A stretch of 64,000 nt of DNA from a methanogenic archaeon mixed culture ISO4-G1 (GTDB lineage Archaea; Thermoplasmatota; Thermoplasmata; Methanomassiliicoccales; Methanomethylophilaceae), in contig CP013703.1 in NCBI GenBank assembly GCA_001563305.1, positions 310,001-374,000 of the forward strand, read 5' to 3'. Both the position numbers and the translations under genes were made by a program. Under the pieces are notes generated by a model, which saw only the letters and a program-made list of their open reading frames with translations, did no database searches and was not told where the DNA came from. The stretch's first letter is position 1; each line of letters starts with the position of its first letter. Positions 43,200 to 51,167 of the stretch are shown one piece after another.

Positions 43200-44147
43200 T
43201 CACCACTTCCCTTTGACATTCTTGATGCTCTTAGTTATGCGTCTTCTGCAATAGTAGGTGTTGGTGGTCTTCGTGGACGCGTGGCCCATGAGGTTCGACA
43301 CATCCTGCTCCTCGGCGTCGTTGTCGAGGTAATGCTGTCCGAAGGCTCTCCTGCAGTCGCGGAGCTCGAACTTCTGTCCGATGTCCCTCTCGACGTAGGT
43401 CTTGAGCTTCCTGATGGTGTTGCTCGACATCGCGCCGTGGTCGCCGTTCATGCTACAGAACAGCGCCGTCACGGTGGACGGGTGGACGCCGTGGGCGATG
43501 AGGAAGTCCTCCCTCGCCTTGAGGTAGTCCTTGACCACGGGGATGATCTCGTCGGGTATGGGAACGGGCCTCGGGTCGCCGTAGCTGTCCTCGCCCTTCA
43601 CATGCTTGAACCAGATCACCCACTCTTCCTGGTCGAGGTCATTCATCTCCGCGAGACGGAGCTCCTTGTTCCTCGCTCCGGTGCCACAGTACAGCAGGAC
43701 CAGGACGTAAGGCCTGATGGCCCTGAAGTCCTTGTGGTCCATGGTGTTGTACCTGTGGAGGATCAGCTTGTACGTGGCATCGGGAAGCGGCGGGAGCCTG
43801 CACTCCTTCTTGTCCACCGGCTTGAGGCCGGGGTACTTCGCGAGGCACTTCTGCACGCAGGTGTTGTCGCACATGGTGCAGAGCTGCCCCATCACCGCTA
43901 TGTCGTGGTTGACATCCGATGCGGACACTTTCTTGCCCTTGCGGTACACTACGAGCTCCTTGATGTCCTCGGGGAGCATCTTGGCGGGGGACATGGTCGT
44001 GACCCTGCCCTCCTCCTTGAGCCTGAGCATATCGCGTTCGATCCTCCTGAGCCTGGCCTTGGTCGTCTTGTATGTCTTTTCCGCTATGCAGCCGCGTTTC
44101 GCTTCCATCAGCTCAGCGGCCCTATCTCCAAACGGATTCGCAACCAT
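43200..44147 (-). CDS. Tyrosine recombinase / integrase
   Basis: The 315-residue protein has an N-terminal SAM-like domain (TYKTTKARLRRIERDMLRLK) with extra cysteines (CTMCDNTCVQKC), then the catalytic core. The first Arg is in GTGARNKELRLAEM and the Lys in FKHVKGED. The box II motif is LRDCRRAFG, where the usual HxxR is replaced by RDxRR as in several archaeal integrases. The second His is in MGHASTKTT and the nucleophile Tyr in TYYCRRR. It should integrate the island at tRNA-Glu. Confidence 0.9.
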   Translation of the reverse strand: MVANPFGDRAAELMEAKRGCIAEKTYKTTKARLRRIERDMLRLKEEGRVTTMSPAKMLPEDIKELVVYRKGKKVSASDVNHDIAVMGQLCTMCDNTCVQKCLAKYPGLKPVDKKECRLPPLPDATYKLILHRYNTMDHKDFRAIRPYVLVLLYCGTGARNKELRLAEMNDLDQEEWVIWFKHVKGEDSYGDPRPVPIPDEIIPVVKDYLKAREDFLIAHGVHPSTVTALFCSMNGDHGAMSSNTIRKLKTYVERDIGQKFELRDCRRAFGQHYLDNDAEEQDVSNLMGHASTKTTNTYYCRRRITKSIKNVKGKW

Positions 44148-44211
44148 TGTTTTTCCTCCAACTCAGTAGTCAACATACTCGCATCGGTCCGTGAAGCCCG
44201 GTGCTTTCTAT

Positions 44212-44269
44212 TGCTACTTTGGCATAAGACCTTGGGATATATAATACCTTTGCTGATTTGGCATAAGAC
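44212..44269. repeat. Two copies of a 19-bp motif flanking a TATA box
   Basis: TGCTACTTTGGCATAAGAC (44212-44230) and TGCTGATTTGGCATAAGAC (44251-44269) flank GATATATAAT (44236-44245). A third copy with three differences, TGCTGATTTAGCATAAGAT, lies at 63282-63300, again directly before a TATA box. The positions suggest operators for an island-encoded regulator, perhaps the winged-helix protein at 44382. Confidence 0.65.
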
Positions 44270-44381
44270 GAGAGGGAAACCGACGCTGGACCAGGTCGGG
44301 AGTCACACCCCTCCTTTTAATATTGAATATGCTATTATATTATCAAAAGTTGCAATTGTAACTTCAGCAAGGTGAATCGCC

Positions 44382-44693
44382 ATGGATAGGAACCAGATCC
44401 TTGGCTTGCTCGAAAGGAAATCGGCATTGTATGTGCTCCTCGAAGTGAAGGGGCATCCGGGTGCGAGCAAGTCCGATATAACGGATAAGGAGAAGATCAA
44501 CAGGAGAACGAAGTTCGTCAGGATCCAGGAGCTGGTGGAGGCCGGACTTATCGTTGAGAACAGGGACCCTCGCCAGCATGCCATCGTCAAACTGTATCTC
44601 AGTCCCGAGGGGCAGGAGATCGCAGACCATATTCTGAAGATAGTCGAGTCCGCGAAGACGCTGCCGGAACTCAAAGAGGAACCAGAGGAATGA
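44382..44693 (+). CDS. Winged-helix DNA-binding protein
   Basis: The 103-residue protein is a single winged helix of the MarR/PadR-like type: LLEVKGHPGASKSDITDKEK, RIQELVEAGLIVENRDPRQH and LYLSPEGQEIADHIL follow the usual helix-turn-helix and wing order. It lies divergent from the integrase behind the repeat pair described above, so it is a good candidate for the repressor that controls integrase and cargo genes. Its C-terminus is short and acidic. Confidence 0.8.
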   Translation: MDRNQILGLLERKSALYVLLEVKGHPGASKSDITDKEKINRRTKFVRIQELVEAGLIVENRDPRQHAIVKLYLSPEGQEIADHILKIVESAKTLPELKEEPEE

Positions 44694-44833
44694 GACTCAG
44701 CCTTGGCTTTACTTCCACCCTTGTCCCCAATCTTGACCGTCGAAATTGTTCTTTTCACATTCTGTTGAAAATAACATAATCGCCGGTCTTCGGGCAGGTC
44801 CTTCGGGTTTCAGTAAGCCCAGGACTGAGTCGA

Positions 44834-45163
44834 ATGATCTATGAAAAGAAAGATCTGGACACCAAGATAAACGCCTTAGGAAACGACTTCTCAAACGACT
44901 TAAGGATTTTGAAAGGAGAAGTGAACGTCGACAGGCTCCACGTCGAGGACATCGTCGAGATCCTCGAATACGGATGGGACCACTGGGATCTCCAGAGGAT
45001 GCTGGACGAACACGATTACAAAGGAGTCGGGTTCCTCGCTGCATGGATTCGCGAATGCGGGAACGGACACCTCGGCTTCATGGTCGAGGACGACGAGCCT
45101 TACAGCTATCCGCTGGATGAGGACGGGAACTACATCGAGGGCGCATTCGGGAGGTGCTGCTGA
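44834..45163 (+). CDS. Island protein of unknown function
   Basis: The 109-residue acidic protein (IVEILEYGWDHWDLQRMLDE, WIRECGNGHLGFMVEDDEPY) has no known motif. It is the first of four overlapping genes up to 46474 in one direction and shares its stop with the next ATG (TGATG). The style (short, acidic, tandem, overlapping) resembles cargo of bacterial conjugative elements. Confidence 0.65.
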   Translation: MIYEKKDLDTKINALGNDFSNDLRILKGEVNVDRLHVEDIVEILEYGWDHWDLQRMLDEHDYKGVGFLAAWIRECGNGHLGFMVEDDEPYSYPLDEDGNYIEGAFGRCC

Positions 45164-45459
45164 TGCAGGACTGGCAGATTGCTGTCCTCAACAGCGAGAA
45201 CATCAGGATCGACCAGGACCAGTACACCGGATACAGGCTGGTCATCAGGAAGACTGACGAGAAGAACAGGATGACGATCCCCACCATCGTGGCGACCGTG
45301 AGGAAGTCGAAGAGGAAACCGGTCATCATGTGCCCGAACGAACCGTTCAGGGGGATGTTCGCTGACAGGAAGGAAGTGCTGGACATCCTCATGTCCACTC
45401 CCGAGTACGAGGAATACACCATCTGGATGGCAGAGGCCAAGATGAACGGGGTGATCTGA
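45163..45459 (+). CDS. Island protein of unknown function
   Basis: The 98-residue protein (MQDWQIAVLNSENIRIDQDQ at the start, PNEPFRGMFADRKEVLDILM later) shows alternating strands and a C-terminal helix but no catalytic motif. The ATG overlaps the stop of the upstream gene, and the stop overlaps the next ATG (TGATG), so translation is coupled. The sequence style suggests a bacterial plasmid-type protein; the function is not known. Confidence 0.65.
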   Translation: MQDWQIAVLNSENIRIDQDQYTGYRLVIRKTDEKNRMTIPTIVATVRKSKRKPVIMCPNEPFRGMFADRKEVLDILMSTPEYEEYTIWMAEAKMNGVI

Positions 45460-46178
45460 TGGGGAACAGAGCTGTCATCACCACCGAAGAGAGCTTCGAG
45501 AAGAATTCAGGACTCGGAGTGTACCTCCACTGGAACGGTGGAAGGGATTCTGTCCAGGGATTCCTCGAGTATTGCAGACTGAGGTCCTTCAGGAAGCCTG
45601 AGAGCGACGACTACGGATGGGCAAGGCTCTGCCAGGTCGCGGCGAACTTCCTTGGAGCAGACGGATGTTCCATTGGAGTCGACGACATCTCCAGACTGGA
45701 CATGGACAACGGCGACAACGGGGTGTACCTGATCAAGGACTGGAAGATCGTCGGAAGGAGATTCTTCGACGGTGAAGAACAGGACTGTTACTCGCTACAC
45801 GACTTCCTCCACGCATTGGATGAAAGCCAGCCGGAACAGCAGCAGCTGGGGAACGACATGATCGACTGCCTCCTGTACCATGACAAGGTAATCTCCGACA
45901 TCTCTTGGAACTACCAGTACGAGATCAACAAGAGGGCCGAGGAGGGAAGGAACGTGGAAGGATTCCATGTTGGAAGATATTACGCCTGCAATGAGAAGGA
46001 TCCGAAGACCTTCGTGAAGATCACGGACAAGACCAGGATGGAACTTATCCTGGAGATCGAGGGAGAGGAGAAGAAACTTCCGAGGTTCATATGGAAGGAC
46101 GGTTCCGAGTCCACCATACTCGAGGACGAGTACGGAAGGGCGAGGACACTCGACTCATCGAAGGAGGTGATCGCATGA
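45459..46178 (+). CDS. Plasmid-type protein beginning MGNRAVIT
   Basis: The 239-residue protein begins MGNRAVITTEESFEKNSGLG followed by YLHWNGGRDSVQGFLEYC. I recall this opening from hypothetical proteins of bacterial conjugative elements and phages, where it is common. Other stretches are GVYLIKDWKIVGRRFFDG and DFLHALDESQPEQQQLGNDM. No biochemical role is known to me. It lies in the middle of four overlapping genes, and its ATG overlaps the previous stop. Confidence 0.72.
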   Translation: MGNRAVITTEESFEKNSGLGVYLHWNGGRDSVQGFLEYCRLRSFRKPESDDYGWARLCQVAANFLGADGCSIGVDDISRLDMDNGDNGVYLIKDWKIVGRRFFDGEEQDCYSLHDFLHALDESQPEQQQLGNDMIDCLLYHDKVISDISWNYQYEINKRAEEGRNVEGFHVGRYYACNEKDPKTFVKITDKTRMELILEIEGEEKKLPRFIWKDGSESTILEDEYGRARTLDSSKEVIA

Positions 46179-46474
46179 GCCTCTTCGAGACCGGACCTGT
46201 GGTGACCACGCCCGGGATCAGGAACATGATGGGTCTCGGACCACAGGCGATAGACACCATCCAGAAGTGCCTTGACAGACACTGCCAGGGCGACTGGGGA
46301 GACCTATGCGACGACGACAAACAGCTCAACCAGGACTCCCTGGATGAGGAGAAGGAGAAGGGATTCACCTACGATAGTCTCTTCAGCTCGTACGAGACCG
46401 ACTTCGGGAAGATCTATATCATAACCGAGTGCGACAGGTCGGTGACCACCATCCTGACACCGGAGGAGTATTGA
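46175..46474 (+). CDS. Plasmid-related small protein of a widespread mobile-element family
   Basis: The 99-residue protein has the pattern GLGPQAIDTIQKCLDRHCQG, WGDLCDDDKQLNQDSL and KIYIITECDRSVTTILTPEE. I recognise this order from a family of hypothetical proteins on bacterial plasmids and integrative elements, with an E-x-DRS-x-TT signature near the end. The ribosome-binding site AAGGAGGTGA is perfect, and the ATG overlaps the stop of the previous gene (ATGA). A hairpin terminator follows the stop. Confidence 0.72.
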   Translation: MSLFETGPVVTTPGIRNMMGLGPQAIDTIQKCLDRHCQGDWGDLCDDDKQLNQDSLDEEKEKGFTYDSLFSSYETDFGKIYIITECDRSVTTILTPEEY

Positions 46475-46482
46475 ACTCCGGA

Positions 46483-46503
46483 GGGGCCGAAAGGCCCCAT
46501 TTT
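46483..46503 (+). terminator. Hairpin terminator after the four-gene block
   Basis: GGGGCC (46483-46488), loop GAAA and GGCCCC (46493-46498) form a perfect stem, followed by ATTTTTG. It closes the overlapping block 44834-46474. Confidence 0.8.
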
Positions 46504-46515
46504 TGTGGTGATAAC

Positions 46516-47079
46516 ATGAACGCTGCAAAGCAATTGACACTGTTCGCATTCGACGATGTTCCTGTATCGAACAAACCGAAATGGCTGGAGGACTACGACG
46601 GCACTCACAAAGGGATCTACAAGATGGATGCCGAGGCTCTGGTGGAGGATCTGAACAGGATGCCCTCAGGAAAGGGCTCATGGCTGAGATGCCTGGAGGT
46701 CGACCATTCCCGTTCCTACGAATCCAGATTCAAGGACTGGGACGCCTGCATATGGATGCAGAGAGGGATCGGTATAAAGAAGATGGTCAAGTCCACAGGA
46801 GAGGTGATGGACTGCATCGATCCGCATCCGTACAAATGGCATTACCTCGATGGGAAGCAGATACGCGAATGGATCTACGAGCCACTGAAAGAAGTATGGA
46901 TGGACGGCGATACACTGCACATCGGGCTCGATTCGGGAGAGTATCTCGCCGAAATACGTCCCAATGAGGAGATCGACAGGTACGACCTCCAACCTTACAA
47001 CCCAACGATGGATTTAGAGCACTTCGCGATCGAATGCTACAGGCACCATCTTCCGAGAGAGATGATGGCTTGGAGATAG
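46516..47079 (+). CDS. Island protein of unknown function
   Basis: The 187-residue protein starts MNAAKQLTLFAFDDVPVSNK and has a Trp/Tyr-rich middle (DWDACIWMQRGIGIKKMVKS, YKWHYLDGKQIREWIYEPLK). It is acidic and lacks a membrane segment. GGTGATAAC upstream of ATG 46516 is a good ribosome-binding site. It follows the terminator at 46483, so it is probably a separate transcript. I know no family. Confidence 0.65.
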   Translation: MNAAKQLTLFAFDDVPVSNKPKWLEDYDGTHKGIYKMDAEALVEDLNRMPSGKGSWLRCLEVDHSRSYESRFKDWDACIWMQRGIGIKKMVKSTGEVMDCIDPHPYKWHYLDGKQIREWIYEPLKEVWMDGDTLHIGLDSGEYLAEIRPNEEIDRYDLQPYNPTMDLEHFAIECYRHHLPREMMAWR

Positions 47080-47130
47080 GAGTATGTCTATGGAACGCCG
47101 GCGCTGAGGCCGTTCTCCAGGAATATATCC

Positions 47131-47448
47131 GTGGAAGATGCGAAGAAGATCAGCCTGAAAGGGGATATCCCCAACGGGATGGTGCCAAACGAGCAGTTCA
47201 ACCAGATATGCGAATGTGCAGAGAAGATTGGCATCCAATTGCAGCTGTCTTACGATGTCCCTGCACTGAAGAACCTAGCAATGTATCCAGTGGAAGAGAG
47301 CTGCAAGACATGTATGAGGAAGAAATCTCACAACAAGGACAAAGATTCCGAATGCTGGAAGAACAACGGACAGGTGTGTTGTAACAATTACATGTGGGAT
47401 AGAAAAAATAAAACAAAAACCTCAAATCATCTATGTCAAAAAATGTAA
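47131..47448 (+). CDS. Short cysteine-rich protein of unknown function
   Basis: The 105-residue frame from GTG 47131 holds many cysteines near the end (EESCKTCMRKKSHNK, ECWKNNGQVCCNNY), which may bind zinc, and a helical N-terminus (NEQFNQICECAEKIGIQLQL). Start is uncertain because no ATG fits and the ribosome-binding site is weak. Composition differs from neighbours (more A/T). It may be the last gene of the block or a remnant. Confidence 0.5.
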   Translation: MEDAKKISLKGDIPNGMVPNEQFNQICECAEKIGIQLQLSYDVPALKNLAMYPVEESCKTCMRKKSHNKDKDSECWKNNGQVCCNNYMWDRKNKTKTSNHLCQKM

Positions 47449-47493
47449 AATGGACTATGATACGAAGAATACTGAATACAGGGGCAATTCCTC

Positions 47494-48537
47494 TTATCTA
47501 TAATCATACCGATCGGATTCTGGATCACGGGTTTGATAATCCTCGATGGCACCAGCATTCTTTAAGGCATCAAGCATGCTGAGACCGACGTTATAAACGA
47601 CGTTGATAGCTACTGAATTACCAAAAAGACGATAGGCGGAGGTATCGGAAACGTTCGCATCAAAATCCCTTGGGAAGCCCTGCATTCTGGAAAATTCCCT
47701 CGGAGTCAATCTGCGGATGTCCTCGGAATTAATGGGCGTATGGATTCCTGTCGTGGGCGTGCGATCACCAACGAGTTTCTGATAAACCAGATTCCTCTCA
47801 CGACCCATGCCACCTGTCATAAGGGTGTTCCCAGGTCCCGAGGTGTCTAGAATAGCATAACTGTAACCTCTGCCCTTCTTCTTTTGTTCGACCTTATGAT
47901 TCTTGAGGCAATCCAGATAACCCTGTGATAGATAGTACCTGTTATCCACATGTTTTTCCAGAATGTAATCTATAGTACTGTGCTCGTCCCTATCCAATGG
48001 TTTGGGATAATCAAATGAACATATCCCCAAATCATCACGGAAACCAACTATGTAGACCCTCTCCCTCCTTTGAGGGACATTGAAGTCATAAGCGTTGAGA
48101 ACCTTAGGTTCGGGTACGAAGTAGTGGGCTTTCCTCAGACGGTCGAGAATATAATTCATGGTCTCTCCGCCCTTATGGGAACAGAGACCTTTAACATTCT
48201 CCAACAGAAATGCCTTGGGCTTGGTTTCCTCGATGATATCGGCAAGATAGTCAAACAGCTTGCCACGATCGTCATCAAATCCCAATCTGTTTCCAGCCAT
48301 GGAGAAGGCCTGACATGGGAATCCGGCAAGAAGAATGTCATAGGGCTCTGGCAGGACCTCATCACATTTTATGGTGGTAATATCACCGAGTGGATCATCT
48401 CCAAAATAATCCATATAGACCTTAGAGGCGACGGGGTCTTTCTCACAGGAATAGATGCATTCGCCCCCCAAGTCCTCGAATGCGATACGCATACCGCCAA
48501 CACCGGCGAAAAGGTCAATAAACTGGAAACAAGACAC
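47494..48537 (-). CDS. dcm: DNA cytosine-C5 methyltransferase
   Basis: The 347-residue protein has the C5-methyltransferase motifs in order: FIDLFAGVGG (I, residues 6-15), the catalytic loop GFPCQAFSM with Cys75 (IV), ENVKGL (VI, residues 113-118), QRRERVYIVGF (VIII) and FGNSVAINV (X). The target-recognition part between VIII and X is short, so the site cannot be read. It is the last gene of a defence-type operon with GHKL and Z1 proteins and would mark self DNA. Confidence 0.95.
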   Translation of the reverse strand: MSCFQFIDLFAGVGGMRIAFEDLGGECIYSCEKDPVASKVYMDYFGDDPLGDITTIKCDEVLPEPYDILLAGFPCQAFSMAGNRLGFDDDRGKLFDYLADIIEETKPKAFLLENVKGLCSHKGGETMNYILDRLRKAHYFVPEPKVLNAYDFNVPQRRERVYIVGFRDDLGICSFDYPKPLDRDEHSTIDYILEKHVDNRYYLSQGYLDCLKNHKVEQKKKGRGYSYAILDTSGPGNTLMTGGMGRERNLVYQKLVGDRTPTTGIHTPINSEDIRRLTPREFSRMQGFPRDFDANVSDTSAYRLFGNSVAINVVYNVGLSMLDALKNAGAIEDYQTRDPESDRYDYR

Positions 48538-48546
48538 TGGTTTACC

Positions 48547-49470
48547 TCATGTGGTGCTATTATATGATGATACCGGCGGAATGGAAACAGGGTGCATGCT
48601 CGACAAATTAATCGAATAACTGATTTTCTCAATGCATTCTGGTTTAACACCGTCTTTGAAATAATCTAGGATATTGGGAAAATTCTCGTCAATCCTATAA
48701 TCCAAAACCTCTAAGAGATGATACGACTTTGTTCTCAAACTCGTGTCCCTAATGTTCAACTTCCTGAGGTTCCGGTCGAGAATCTTGGGGTCAAATCCTT
48801 TGTTGATCAACTCCGAACATATGGAATCGATGGAATGGGGGCCAGAAGGATCCTCTTCAAATCTACAAAAGCAGAGATAATCCGCCTTATTCGCCTGGAA
48901 CTCCTCTGACATCGTGACTGTAGAACTATTGCGAGCGATAGTGGATTTGACCTCGAAATAGAGGCCTGATTTCTTGGAAGAAATGTCACAAACACTAGAA
49001 TTGGGGCCATCCCAACTCGGATCATAACCAAGGTCAATCAATCTACCGAGAGTATGGAGTTCCGCAATTACTTGATACGTGGAGGGGGAAACAGTAGCAT
49101 TACCCATCATTTCCTTCCACTTATCAAACCATTGTGAGGGATCACGACCAAGTTCATCACGATCGGTTTCCAACAATTTGATACAAATAGCAGTAAACTC
49201 CGAGGTGCAGTTCGGCACAGAACATGATAGAACGAAACCATTGGAGAATCCCGTTTTTGTTAGGACGGTTCTCGACTCTAGAACCATACCGGAACATGAT
49301 TCCCTAAAGGGCTGTGAGAAGTCGGAACGGACGAAAATGCCGTAATCAACATCTGATTTATAGTACAGATAATCTCCAGGGTATCCATCTATCGGAGCAG
49401 ATGGGCCGACCTGATCCTTGCCGAAGATATCGAAATAATCAATGATTTTATCGAAACAATCCACCATCAT
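48547..49470 (-). CDS. PD-(D/E)XK-motif protein of the DUF4420 (PF14390) type
   Basis: The 307-residue protein shows a restriction-endonuclease-like core: AELHTLGRLIDLGYDPSWDG (first acidic residue), VCDISSKKSGLYFEVKSTIA (Asp and Glu-x-Lys). This D...ExK pattern is the PD-(D/E)XK active site. The fold and the preceding long N-terminal part match the PD-(D/E)XK-motif family seen in Z1/GHKL restriction loci. It lies 10 bases upstream of the methyltransferase gene and overlaps its upstream neighbour by 4 bases. It probably cuts unmodified DNA. Confidence 0.82.
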   Translation of the reverse strand: MMVDCFDKIIDYFDIFGKDQVGPSAPIDGYPGDYLYYKSDVDYGIFVRSDFSQPFRESCSGMVLESRTVLTKTGFSNGFVLSCSVPNCTSEFTAICIKLLETDRDELGRDPSQWFDKWKEMMGNATVSPSTYQVIAELHTLGRLIDLGYDPSWDGPNSSVCDISSKKSGLYFEVKSTIARNSSTVTMSEEFQANKADYLCFCRFEEDPSGPHSIDSICSELINKGFDPKILDRNLRKLNIRDTSLRTKSYHLLEVLDYRIDENFPNILDYFKDGVKPECIEKISYSINLSSMHPVSIPPVSSYNSTT

Positions 49471-50207
49471 TCCACCTCATCAAACAAATGTAAAACATAG
49501 GTGTCCAGACCCTCGCTGTTCAATTCGGGTTCTAAGGTCTCCATCCGGACAAGGTTTAGGGCAAGTGCACGACTAAGAAGATTGCCCGGTTTCCTGCCGT
49601 CCATCAAACGATTGTGATATTCGAGCATAATTGCTCTGTAAATCTCGATGGGATAGCCATCGCTACCTGCACGCTCAACCAATTGTGAAATGTCATCAGA
49701 TTGATTCTTGGACAGTATGTCCTTGGTATGGGCTATTGGATTTATGCCATCATCCTGAAGGGAGATGAAGAAGTACCACCATAGCATGGCTGGATAAATC
49801 CTACGGGAATTAGCAAAGAATCTATCATCATGTGGGAGATCAAAACCACCTTTACTGAACCTTTCTATGATAATGTCTGGAATCACATTCATACTCAAAA
49901 ACACCCAGAATTCATCATCCGACGCATCTCTGGAGGTGAAACCGTATTGAGAGAGAGTGACGAAAATGGCTTCAGCCATATCGAGATCGACACCATATTC
50001 CCAAGAAACTGTGGTATATGACTTGGATTCCTTCTTTGCCATACAATCCCTGAATGTTGAAACAAGGCGCTCACGAATTGCCATATATTCGTTGGGCGGG
50101 GAGGGATTGCGAAATCTAGGGATCATTTCCCTGAAGAAATCCCTATCGGATCTCATCCTGCCCAGTAGCGCCTGGGCATCCATCTTACTCATTGTTTCCC
50201 ATTGCAT
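49467..50207 (-). CDS. Defence-locus protein of unknown function (possibly DUF6339-like)
   Basis: The 246-residue helical protein (MSKMDAQALLGRMRSDRDFF at the start, FFISLQDDGINPIAHTKDIL in the middle) has no catalytic motif. Its size, position and helical character fit the DUF6339-type proteins that accompany Z1 loci, but I cannot confirm that. Its stop overlaps the ATG of the PD-(D/E)XK gene (ATGA), and its own start abuts the previous stop, so it is part of one operon. Confidence 0.6.
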   Translation of the reverse strand: MQWETMSKMDAQALLGRMRSDRDFFREMIPRFRNPSPPNEYMAIRERLVSTFRDCMAKKESKSYTTVSWEYGVDLDMAEAIFVTLSQYGFTSRDASDDEFWVFLSMNVIPDIIIERFSKGGFDLPHDDRFFANSRRIYPAMLWWYFFISLQDDGINPIAHTKDILSKNQSDDISQLVERAGSDGYPIEIYRAIMLEYHNRLMDGRKPGNLLSRALALNLVRMETLEPELNSEGLDTYVLHLFDEVE

Positions 50208-51167
50208 TCAAACACCACCCAATAAACGACGAAGATTATACGCAATATCAGTCGGGTCCATGAGCGGGTCCTCCAACTTTTTTTCCAGGATATAGAGAAT
50301 GTAGTCACAGACGCTTCCATCTGAGATTCCATCAATGTTCCCATTGACCATATCTGACCAGATCTCACCATCGCTACGAAGACGAAGGATTACCTGTGCG
50401 ATGGCAGAACTGTAGATTTCGACCTTCAGAGATTGCTTCGCACGTTCTTTGGAATTAGTGCCCCAAACCTCCTTGAATCCCGGATAAGCCGAATTGATGC
50501 TAATGTGTACAGTTTCTAAGAAGCTATCGGAACGAGGGTCCTTCCAAGAGGTTTCAAGACGCCACAAGGGATCCGATGGGGATCTCCTTACGACAACGGT
50601 GGGGAATTCTGGAGAGCGATCATCGATGTAGACCTTGAATTCGAACAGTGAACCAAAAACGAAACCCTCGTTATTGGTGAAATATGGTATTTGCGGAGAT
50701 AAGCTCCTTTCCTTCAGATAGAGGATGCATCTGATAGAGAACGAACCGCGATAGACACCACGAGGCAAATTAATCGAGAAAACGAAGGACTCGGCCCTAC
50801 TGGATTGAGTCAATGATATAGGGGAAGGATGTACCGTTCTGGTGTTGGACTCCTTGGAAGCGATGACTATGGCCACACCGATGGAGGAATCTGGATTGGC
50901 GAGACCCTTATCCAGATCAAAAAGGCGAGATATATTGTCAAGAGAGAACCTAACCCCGATAATCAGGTCATGCGCACCCGGATCCCAATCCGAGCCCTTT
51001 CCTGGCAATTCGATGACTTCGTTATCCACATCATTTTTCCGGGGGATTCCGATAGGCTTGCCATCAAAACCTGAGTAGTGAAAAGTGAGCAATGGCTTCC
51101 CATCAAAAATCTGTTCCAGAAGCTCATTGGTCAGAGTATTGAAGAATGGAAATGTGATGTTACTCAG
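50208..51167 (-). CDS. Defence-locus protein, unknown, non-ATG start
   Basis: About 319 residues, rich in beta-type stretches (SFSIRCILYLKERSLSPQIP, FVFGSLFEFKVYIDDRSPEF, TVVVRRSPSDPLWRLETSWK), suggesting a beta-sandwich scaffold. No motif is visible. Upstream, the frame overlaps the GHKL gene, and no ATG, GTG or TTG lies at the junction. CTG at 51167 overlaps the GHKL stop as CTGA, the only coupling-type start. ATG at 51302 would overlap 138 bases. The start therefore stays open. Confidence 0.55.
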   Translation of the reverse strand: MSNITFPFFNTLTNELLEQIFDGKPLLTFHYSGFDGKPIGIPRKNDVDNEVIELPGKGSDWDPGAHDLIIGVRFSLDNISRLFDLDKGLANPDSSIGVAIVIASKESNTRTVHPSPISLTQSSRAESFVFSINLPRGVYRGSFSIRCILYLKERSLSPQIPYFTNNEGFVFGSLFEFKVYIDDRSPEFPTVVVRRSPSDPLWRLETSWKDPRSDSFLETVHISINSAYPGFKEVWGTNSKERAKQSLKVEIYSSAIAQVILRLRSDGEIWSDMVNGNIDGISDGSVCDYILYILEKKLEDPLMDPTDIAYNLRRLLGGV

